Assembly (NCBI RefSeq): GCF_003208435.1
Contig: NZ_QKMF01000014.1
Span: 62,001 to 126,000, forward strand
Length of the DNA stretch: 64,000 nt
Origin: Pelagimonas varians
GTDB lineage: Bacteria > Pseudomonadota > Alphaproteobacteria > Rhodobacterales > Rhodobacteraceae
Reading direction: 5' to 3'
The position numbers were made by a program, and so were the translations under genes. Of the stretch, positions 56,967-64,000 are shown in pieces; positions within the stretch are counted from its first letter, which is position 1; every line of letters starts with the position of its first letter. Below the pieces are notes generated by a model that was given only the letters and a program-made list of their open reading frames with translations, was not told where the DNA came from and searched no databases.

Positions 56967-59387
56967 ATGCCGAGCATCAATGGACTAACGAACCCATTCG
57001 AAAATTCGATCCTGAATTCCAACCTGTCTCAGCTGGAAAAAGAGAAGCAGATCACGAACTACAACAATGCGATCTCTCAGGGCTACGAGCCCCCGGTAGA
57101 AGTGCTGGAGGAGATCGCCGCGCTCATCGGATCAGATGTCCTTTCCCCCGAGGCCACCGACCGCTTGCAATTGCTGCAAGACCAGATCATGGCCGAGATT
57201 GGCCCAGTTATTACATCCAATGGCGGCGGCGAGGCTGCCGCCCTGATACTGGACGAGGGCACCTCGCTGGTCACCACGGTCACTGCGCTGGATAACTATT
57301 CACTGAATGGCACGGATTCATTGACCTTCTCGGTCGTTGGCGGCGCAGATGCGGGGCTCTTCTCGATTGACGCAAACGGCAATCTGACTTTCAACGCGCC
57401 ACCGGACTACGAAGCCCCTGTCGGCGGCGACAACGTCTATGATGTGGTGGTTCAGGTGAACGATGGCAGCACCCTGTTGGACACTCAGACCTTGCAGATT
57501 ACCATCGCCGACCTGAACGACACGGCCCCGGTGATCACCTCGGCTGCCAGTGTTACAATTGATGAAAACACCACGGCGGTCACCACCGTGACATCCACCG
57601 ATGCCGATACTGTCGGCACGGTCACCTATGCCATCAGCGGTGGTGCGGACGAACTGCTCTTTTCCATCGATCCTGCCACCGGCACGATAAGCTTTGTCGA
57701 TGCTCCCGACTTTGAGGCGCTCGGCTCGGCTGCGGGTACAAACGTCTATGACGTTCAGGTCACCGCCTCGGACGGCATCCAAAGCGATGTTCAGAACCTG
57801 AGTGTTTCCGTCGCGGATGTGAGCGAAGGCCCACTGCTGCCCGCAACTTTTGGGGTTACCTTTAATGGGGCCGCTGGCGGCGATCGCGCCGGGATTTATG
57901 TATCCTAAGCTGGGGATGTAAATGGTGATGGGGTCGATGATCTTATGATCGGCGCTTATGGCGCTGGTAACAACTATACCGGTGCGGCGCATATCGTTTA
58001 TGGCTCTGAGACACCTTTTAATGCCACCTTCGATTTGGGCAGTTTAGACGGCACCAATGGCTTTACCTTTGATGGTTTGAACCAGCGCGATTACACAGGC
58101 GGACATGTGTCTTCTGCAGGGGATGTGAACGGCGACGGATTTGATGATGTTATTATCGGGGCCTATGGTTCGGATGTGACTGCGTCAGCCGCGGGTCAAA
58201 GTTTTGTTGTTTTTGGTAGTGCTGCGCCTTTCGCCGCCTCGTTTGATCCAACCGATCTTGACGGCGTTAACGGTTTTGCCATCAACGGGGTCAATGCCGG
58301 TGATGTTGCGGGCATTCGTGTCTCGGATGCGGGTGATGTGAACAATGATGGGTTCGATGATGTTCTTATCGGCGCATATGGTTCAGATACAAACGGATCC
58401 AGCTCGGGCACAAGTTATTTGGTTTTCGGCAGCGGCAATCCTTTTGATCCAAGCATTGATCTAGCGAGCTTGGATGGCAGCAACGGTTTCGCGATGAACG
58501 GGATCGGGTTTCAAGACCTAAGCGGTCAATCCGTCTCTTCGGCGGGCGATATAAACGGTGATGGGATTGATGACATCCTGATCGGCGCACAATGGGCCGA
58601 TCCCTACGGTTCTAAATCTGGCGAAACCTATGTGGTTTTCGGTAGTGATACACCCTTTGCCGCCAGCATCGAACTTTCCAGCTTGGACGGCACCAACGGA
58701 TTTACCCTCAAAGGGGTTAATGCCGATGACCTAAGTGGCGGTGCCGTTGCCGCTGGGGGGGACATAAACGGTGACGGATTTGAAGACATCCTGATCACCG
58801 CGCATTGGGCCGATCCCAACGGTTCTAAATCTGGCGAAACCTATGTGGTTTACGGCAGCGATACACCCTTTGCTGCCAGCATGGATTTGTCCAGCTTGGA
58901 CGGCAGTAATGGGTTTGTCATCAATGGGATCGATGCAGATGATTTTAGTGGGATTTCTGTGTCCTCTGCGGGTGATGTAAACGGCGATGGGTTCGATGAT
59001 ATTCTGATCGGTGCTTTTGGAGCAGATCCGAGCGGAACATTCTCTGGCGAAACCTATTTGGTTTACGGCAGCGACACGCCGTTTAGTGCCAGTATGGATC
59101 TGTCGTCACTTGATGGGTCAGATGGTTTTGTCTTTAACGGGATCGACGCAAATGATCGCAGTGGCTATCGGATTTCGGGCGCTGGTGATGTGAACAACGA
59201 CGGCTTTGACGATATGCTGATCGGTGCTTACCTTGCAGATGCAAATGGCGTTACCGAAACTGGCGAGAGCTATCTCGTTTATGGCGGAGGTGCGGTGCTA
59301 ACAGCGTTTGACGCCGCCGACGGCGTTTCAGACGGCTCAATCCAGTTGTCAAATCTGGCTTCGGCACCGGAAGATTTCATCGTCTAA
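56967..59387 (+). pseudogene. Cadherin-like and FG-GAP repeat protein, interrupted by one TAA
   Basis: The frame runs 806 codons (805 residues plus one internal stop). An N-terminal helical part (about residues 1-75) has no signal peptide. Two cadherin-like beta domains follow (about 80-195 and 190-300, with SIDANGNLTFNAPPDYEA and SIDPATGTISFVDAPDFEA). Then come seven FG-GAP repeats, each about 65 residues, with the calcium motif DxNxDGxxDxxIGA. Codon 314 (57906-57908) is TAA where all other repeats have Ser, a one-base change from TCA. The C-terminus ends hydrophobic, as in type I secreted proteins. It would be a large adhesin-like exoprotein. A separate downstream product from 57945 is possible. 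Confidence 0.8.
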
Positions 59388-59418
59388 CTCCACCTAGGCC
59401 CTGCGCCAACCAATCCCC

Positions 59419-59454
59419 AAAGGGGCCGCCCTACCCTACCCCCGCGGCCCCTTT
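59419..59454 (+). terminator. Hairpin after the FG-GAP gene
   Basis: AAAGGGGCCGC and GCGGCCCCTTT form a perfect 11-bp stem around a 14-base loop, 31 bp after the stop. The stem ends in TTT, so it is a fair terminator candidate. Confidence 0.65.
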
Positions 59455-59561
59455 GTCGTTCCACGCAAAATTGCTCCCTAAGAGCCAGTTTGGGATTGAA
59501 TGGCTGCTTTTCAGAAATTGACCGGAACGCTTGAGATCGCAGCGAAGGTCCGCTACGAGCC

Positions 59562-61108
59562 GATTGTGTTGAAAAACTCTTCGGTTTCAGCCTGTCGAAG
59601 TCAGCTATCGCGTTGATTTATTTTGAATGTCCCTAAGTCGACCACCTTTTATCCGGTGGCGGGCACCATTGGCTTGAGTTTTGCTAGTTTACGGAGGTTT
59701 TGGGCGGTAGCAGCGAGGGTAAATTCGTCCTGGACGCCACATGGGCCACGTAATCGGAGCCTGCCCAATCCGAGGATGCGTTTGAGATGTGCGAAGAGCA
59801 TTTCGACTTTTTTGCGTCGGGCCTGAGCCTTCGGATTGAACTCCGAGTCTGTGCATGCTCGGGCAAAGTCTCTGACAACTTCATATTTCTCTCGATGAAC
59901 CGAACGCCTTTCAGCGTTAGGGCAGCACTTTGCCTTTAATTCACATCCTGTGCAGTCTGACATCAGGGCTCGATAATTTCTGGCTTTCCAAACTGGCGCA
60001 TTTCGGGCCGGATCGGAATAGTTTCGCCTCGTGTGCAACATCTCCTTGCCACCTGGGCAGATGTAGCGGTCGTTCTCGTCATCCCAAGTGAAGTCGGACC
60101 GCGAGAAGGTGCCGTCTTTGCGTTCACCTTTGTCAAAGACTGGGATGAACGGCAGGATTTTCCGCTTCAGTGTCAACCAAACCAGATTGTCGGCAGCACC
60201 ATACGCGGTATCAGCGGCAATCCAATCAGGCTTCACACCAAAGCGCTCTTCGGTGCGGTCGATCATCTTGTGCATGGCTCCTACCTCGGCGGTTCTATTC
60301 GAGCGGCTGGCGTCGACGTCCATGATGATGCCGTGGTCTGTATCGATCAGATAATTGGTAGAATAAGCAAAGAAAGCGGGGCCCTTGCGGGCTGCTGTCC
60401 ACTGGCTAGCTGGGTCCGCATGGGCCGTGAACTTGGGTTTGGTCGTCGTGGCCGCACCAAAGGCTTCGTCGTCCAGCGTGTCGAGATATTCTCGCACCGC
60501 ACGCGGTGCATCATCGGCGTCAGCCATACGGGCGGCCCAGTCTTCGGGATTGCTGGAGTTCTGTTTCTGGACATCTGCACTGATCAAGCTGGCATCGATG
60601 GCAAATCCCTGACCGCCCACAAGCCTTTCTTCCATGCAGCGCGCGACTGTCGTCTCAAATACGTGGCGCAACAAGTCGCTCTCACGGAACCTACCATGGC
60701 GGTTCTTTGAAAAGCTGGAGTGGTTAGGAATCCGATCAGTCAAATCAAGGCGACAAAACCAACGGTAGGCAAGGTTCAGATGAACCTCTTCGCAAAGCCG
60801 ACGCTCAGAGCGGATGCCAAAGCAATAACCCACCAGCAACATCCGGATCAGCAACTCAGGGTCGATGGAGGGGCGACCAGTGTGGCTGTAGAAATCTGAA
60901 AGATGCGCACGAATACTGCTCAGATCGACAAACCGATCAATCGAGCGCAGCAGGTGGTCTTGTGGGACGTGATCTTCCAGAGAGAACTCGTAGAAAAGCG
61001 CCGCCTGTGCCTCCTGCATCGGTCCCATCATCGCCAAATCCCCCAATCAATAAGGGAATTGAATCAGCGATTGACGCTTCGATCAAGCAAGAGTTTTTCA
61101 ACACAATC
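59562..61108 (-). mobile_element. Complete IS1182-family insertion sequence
   Basis: The element is 1547 bp. Its ends are perfect 20-bp inverted repeats beginning GATTGTGTTGAAAAACTC (59562-59581 and 61089-61108). The tetranucleotide AGCC flanks it on both sides (59558-59561 and 61109-61112), consistent with target duplication. One transposase gene fills the element. Removing it joins two stretches of non-coding DNA. Confidence 0.85.
59649..61046 (-). CDS. IS1182-family DDE transposase
   Basis: The 465-residue transposase is intact. It has the N-terminal DUF772 domain (YSHTGRPSIDPELLIRMLLVGYCFGIRSERRLCEEV and SSFSKNRHGRF), the catalytic Asp in GFAIDASLISADVQK, a second Asp in IAADTAYGA, and the C-terminal Glu region around KKVEMLFAHLKRILGL. 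A cysteine cluster (DCTGCELKAKCC) typical of the IS1182 family lies before the final domain. The lack of any frame damage and the perfect repeats suggest recent arrival. Confidence 0.9.
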   Translation of the reverse strand: MGDLAMMGPMQEAQAALFYEFSLEDHVPQDHLLRSIDRFVDLSSIRAHLSDFYSHTGRPSIDPELLIRMLLVGYCFGIRSERRLCEEVHLNLAYRWFCRLDLTDRIPNHSSFSKNRHGRFRESDLLRHVFETTVARCMEERLVGGQGFAIDASLISADVQKQNSSNPEDWAARMADADDAPRAVREYLDTLDDEAFGAATTTKPKFTAHADPASQWTAARKGPAFFAYSTNYLIDTDHGIIMDVDASRSNRTAEVGAMHKMIDRTEERFGVKPDWIAADTAYGAADNLVWLTLKRKILPFIPVFDKGERKDGTFSRSDFTWDDENDRYICPGGKEMLHTRRNYSDPARNAPVWKARNYRALMSDCTGCELKAKCCPNAERRSVHREKYEVVRDFARACTDSEFNPKAQARRKKVEMLFAHLKRILGLGRLRLRGPCGVQDEFTLAATAQNLRKLAKLKPMVPATG

Positions 61109-61257
61109 AGCCCATAGTGTCCAATTTCCGCTGCGCAGCGAATGTCGTGTGTGGATGGCTCCTGCATAGCAAGACACTTTAGATCTGACTTATGCACCAT
61201 CATCTCGCAGGTCTTGCTAACTCGTTGTTCTTTCTCCCTTTAGATAGCCTGCGGTGT

Positions 61258-62258
61258 CTAAGCTTCGTTGCGGGCCAAAACTGCCCCGACGATCCTTGCT
61301 GTTTTATTAGCCATAGCGGCGGTTGCGACACGCGCAGGCTTGCGTTCCAAAAATGATATCAGCCATTTACTTGCGCGCTCAGGGTGCGAATTAGTTTGTC
61401 GAACGAGCGATGTTATGCCAACGACGAGCAATGAGCGTAAGTATTGATCACCCATCTTGGTGATCCCTCCAAGTTTCTCTTTGCCACCGCTGAACTTGTT
61501 TGCAGGCGTCAGACCCAGCCAAGCTGCAAATTCCCGGCCATTGCTGAACTGATGTCCGTCACCAATGCTGGCGCATGATCACGAACGCTGTCACAGCGCC
61601 AACGCCTGGGATCGTACGCAACAACCGCACCCGCGCGTCTTCCTTGGCGACCTGCTTCAGGTGGGCTTCGTACCAGCGGATCCGGGCGCAGTCCCATAAG
61701 CTGCCCGCAGAGGCTATGGATCACCTCGGTCGCGATATCAGGCAGATCTAAAACTTCGCCTGGCAGTATGTCCTCGGCAAAAACGACGACACGTGCGAGC
61801 CCTCTTACAATGTAGACGCCGAACTCAGCGACCATACTACGCAAACCATTGATACGTTTAGTGCGCAGACGGACCAACAGATCCCGTGCGCGGTGCAGTG
61901 ATAGCAAGGATTGTTGTTCGACAGTTTTGATCGCAACAAAACGCATCTTAGGACGCTTGACGGTCTCTCATATCGCCTCAGCATCAATGGCGTCAGACTT
62001 GCCTCGCTTTACATACGGCTTCACATACATTGGTGGGATCAGACGGGCGTCATGGCCAAACTTCGTCAGTTCGCGTGCGCAATGATGCGCGCAGCTGCAA
62101 GCTTCCATGCCAATCAGGCAAGGTTCAATCTTCGAAAAGAAAGGCAACAAATGTGCTCGTCTCAAGTGCCTGTAGGAGACGACCTCATCGCTCTCAGTGA
62201 TCCCATGAACTTGGAAAACATTCTTGGCCAGATCCAGGCCGGTTGTGGTAACTTGCAT
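61258..62258 (-). pseudogene. IS110-family transposase, decayed
   Basis: The N-terminal part begins MQVTTTGLDLAKNVFQVHGI with the first Asp of the DEDD site and has GKSDAIDAEAI. A TGA at 61968-61970 then replaces the Cys codon usually present. The same frame resumes with KRPKMRFVAIKTVEQQSLLSLHRARDLLV. Two or more frameshifts follow near 61700-61550. The C-terminal part (NKFSGGKEKLGGITKMGDQYLRSLLVVG) belongs to the Transposase_20 domain. It is inactive. Confidence 0.8.
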
Positions 62259-62665
62259 TGGGCGGCTCCTCCTATAAGCAGATGTGGAAATCCGCATTGC
62301 GACGCCGGTTGGAGCAGGAGCCATCCACCCCATCAGCTTTCGACCCGAAGTTAGGAATTAAGGCCGGGCAAGAAAAATCATTGAGCCGCATTAGCAGGTT
62401 TCCCCCCAACAAGTGGAGACTGTGCCATCCAATTCGGTGCTGTATTTAGTAGATGCCTTGGCCCGTCCAAATAGATAGTACTGTCATCAACCGCTGCTTG
62501 CACACCCACGTCCCCCAACCAACGCGCAACCAAATTCGCAAGCGTTGTCGTCCGGTTGACATCAACCTCATGCCCCGGGGACGTCGACGCAAAGATCGAC
62601 CCCAACGCCGTCTGCCAGCACCCAACATGTACGCAGATCCGGACGGTCCGACATCTGCACAAGGT
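62259..62665. other. Stretch between IS110 and IS3 remnants
   Basis: A 94-residue minus-strand frame at 62378-62662 is open, but I recognise nothing in it. It may be decayed IS sequence, because its upper end continues the IS3 orfA remnant out of frame. Confidence 0.35.
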
Positions 62666-62800
62666 TCACGGTTTCGCCGTCAGGCAGGCCAAAACAATGC
62701 GCATCTCCTCTTCAGCTGAATACGTCTGCCGAGACTCGCGACGAATGTTTTTGATCACCTTGTTGGCGGCATCTTTCGATGTTTGGGGCTTCTTCGTCAC
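62666..62800 (-). pseudogene. IS3-family OrfA N-terminal fragment
   Basis: From a GTG at 62800 the frame reads VTKKPQTSKDAANKVIK, then NIRRESRQTYSAEEEMRIVLA, the usual start of an IS3-type OrfA helix-turn-helix protein. It then diverges and ends at a TGA after 44 codons. The rest of OrfA and all of OrfB are missing here. It is a short scar just upstream of the reductase promoter. Confidence 0.65.
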
Positions 62801-62899
62801 CTCGATCTCCTAGACGATAAGATGAACCAGAAAGCCTCCCTTATTAAAATCCTCAAATCTGTCCAACGGGTGCTGATGTCAGACAGCCCCCTCTAGCGA

Positions 62900-62938
62900 T
62901 TGATCTACGTCAATCAGTGGAGAGGTGTTCAATATAAT
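62900..62938 (+). promoter_or_regulatory. FNR-type site and -10 element of the reductase gene
   Basis: TTGATCTACGTCAA (62900-62913) matches the FNR consensus TTGAT-N4-ATCAA with one mismatch. A perfect TATAAT lies at 62933-62938. A start near 62945 would put the site centre about 39 bases upstream, close to the class II activator position. This predicts induction under low oxygen. Confidence 0.65.
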
Positions 62939-63012
62939 ATTCAACAATGTGAATTCGGCGGTCCTTCAGAGTCCGAATACACACCCATTTCGCATCGCGG
63001 GGAGAAAACAAA

Positions 63013-64000
63013 ATGACACAGAACACCATTCATCCAACACGGCGCTCAATTCTTAAAGGTATGACGGCCTTGGGCGTAAGCGCAGCCATGATACCAGCGT
63101 GGCTCCAACAAGCCCAGGCGATGTTTCAAGATGGCGAGATCGTGAATGCGTCACACTTTGGCGCAGGCTATTTCAAAATCGAAGGTGGCCGCGTTGTGGG
63201 AATCCGTCCACATGAGGCGGATTATGTAGCCAACGAGATGGTTGAATCGCTGTCCAGTTGGGTCAATGCGGCTGACCGGGTGCAATATCCGATGGTTCGG
63301 AAGGGCTTCCTTGAAAATGGCAAGGACAGCGACCGCACCCGACGCGGACAGGACGAATATGTGCGAGTCACCTGGGATGAGGCCTATGACCTTGTTGCTA
63401 GCGAACTGACCCGCGTCAAAGAAGAACACGGCAATAGCTCGATCTTTGGTGGATCCTATGGCTGGAAAACCCCAGGGCTGATGCACCACTCTTTCAACAA
63501 TCTTTATCGTCTCCTGAACCTGCATGGTGGGTTTGTCGACGATGTGAACTCTTATTCGACCGGGGCGATCCGCGTGATCATGCCCTACGCTTTGGGAGGC
63601 TCCTACTCCAATGGCACCGCTTGGCCGAAAACCATCGAGAAAACGGAACTGATCGTCTTCTGGGGGTCCAACCCGGAAACCACCTGCCGCATCGGCTGGT
63701 CTGTCCCCGATCACAAGGGGATGAAATACCTGCGCGACTTCAAAGCCACTGGCAAGCCGTCGATTGTGGTCGATCCGATCCACAATGCAACGGCGAAACT
63801 GTTGGACAGTGACTGGGTCGCCCCGCGTCAGGGTACCGATGTTGCCATGATGATGGGCATTGCGCACACCCTGCTTGACGAAGGTTTGCACGATCAGGAC
63901 TTTCTTGATGAATACACCGAAGGCTTTGACCAGTTCGCGGTCTATTTGCGCGGAGAAGAGGACGGAGTCGTCAAATCTGCAGAATGGGCCAGTGAGATCT
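63013..64000 (+). CDS. Tat-exported molybdopterin N/S-oxide reductase (DMSO reductase family), partial
   Basis: The frame is open to the end of the window (329 residues seen). It begins with a twin-arginine signal (PTRRSILKGMTALGVSAAMI), so the enzyme is exported folded to the periplasm. There is no N-terminal Fe-S cysteine motif. YSTGA at 181-185 supplies the Ser ligand to molybdenum, which places it in the DorA/TorA/BisC branch. SYGWKTPG keeps the Tyr found in DMSO and biotin sulfoxide reductases but not in E. coli TorA. WVAPRQGTDVAMMMGIAHTL and AEWASEI resemble BisC/TorZ. GGAG precedes the ATG. The substrate could be DMSO, TMAO or another oxide. An FNR-type site upstream fits anaerobic respiration. 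Confidence 0.9.
   Translation, partial: MTQNTIHPTRRSILKGMTALGVSAAMIPAWLQQAQAMFQDGEIVNASHFGAGYFKIEGGRVVGIRPHEADYVANEMVESLSSWVNAADRVQYPMVRKGFLENGKDSDRTRRGQDEYVRVTWDEAYDLVASELTRVKEEHGNSSIFGGSYGWKTPGLMHHSFNNLYRLLNLHGGFVDDVNSYSTGAIRVIMPYALGGSYSNGTAWPKTIEKTELIVFWGSNPETTCRIGWSVPDHKGMKYLRDFKATGKPSIVVDPIHNATAKLLDSDWVAPRQGTDVAMMMGIAHTLLDEGLHDQDFLDEYTEGFDQFAVYLRGEEDGVVKSAEWASEI

Noticed and set aside
63151-63891. Minus-strand frame of 246 codons at the window end
   Set aside because: The + strand encodes a Tat signal and molybdopterin oxidoreductase motifs throughout, so the minus frame is a shadow.

Overview
The window is chromosomal DNA from a marine-type alphaproteobacterium of the Rhodobacteraceae, probably the roseobacter group. 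The basis is gene content and order: a cobS/cobT pair, a dcw (division and cell wall) cluster with DUF2484 between murC and murB, a long 5' leader before mraZ, and a Mu-like prophage with siphovirus-type tail genes as known from Rhodobacter. No tRNA, rRNA or CRISPR array was seen.

Layout. (1) 1-11.7 kb: housekeeping genes, mostly on the + strand: cobS, a racemase-like protein, a small exported protein, cobT, an M24 aminopeptidase, a DUF427 protein, an SH3-domain protein, then a ClC-type channel (-), a D-lactate/glycolate dehydrogenase, and a TetR regulator divergent from a small membrane protein. (2) 11.7-43.5 kb: the dcw cluster, all on the - strand and read from high to low coordinates: mraZ, rsmH, ftsL, ftsI, murE, murF, mraY, murD, ftsW, murG, murC, murB, ddl, ftsQ, ftsA, ftsZ, lpxC, then bamD and recN. 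Several ATGA or TGATG overlaps point to translational coupling. Three blocks interrupt it: azlCD with a divergent regulator, a flavoprotein and a GNGNHR-motif protein between murD and ftsW; an APC permease, DUF2484, a small membrane protein and an IS3 remnant between murC and murB; and an EamA transporter between ftsA and ftsZ. (3) 43.5-44.2 kb: the dcw control region, with two clusters of TGGG repeats that fit MraZ operators, a DnaA box, and a strong intrinsic-terminator hairpin in the mraZ leader that resembles the Rhodobacter UpsM sRNA arrangement. (4) 44.2-56.4 kb: a decayed Mu-like prophage with Mu-type head genes (protease I, major head subunit T, gp36) and a siphovirus-type tail (tail tube, chaperone, tape measure, tail tip). 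Most late genes carry frameshifts or nonsense codons, but a Com zinc-finger gene and a cytosine DNA methyltransferase overlapping it are intact, as are a tail-fibre-like gene and the tail assembly chaperone. (5) 57-59.4 kb: a cadherin-like/FG-GAP repeat protein split by one in-frame TAA. (6) 59.5-62.8 kb: an intact IS1182-type element with inverted repeats and a 4-bp target duplication, a decayed IS110 transposase and an IS3 orfA fragment. (7) 62.9-64 kb: an FNR-type site and the start of a Tat-exported molybdopterin N/S-oxide reductase that runs off the window.

The core genes work as one programme: precursor synthesis (murB-F, ddl, mraY, murG), the divisome (ftsL, I, W, Q, A, Z) and outer-membrane biogenesis (lpxC, bamD). 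The accessory DNA sits directly upstream of that programme's promoter, and the prophage appears to have inserted only about 45 bp upstream of the mraZ operator repeats.
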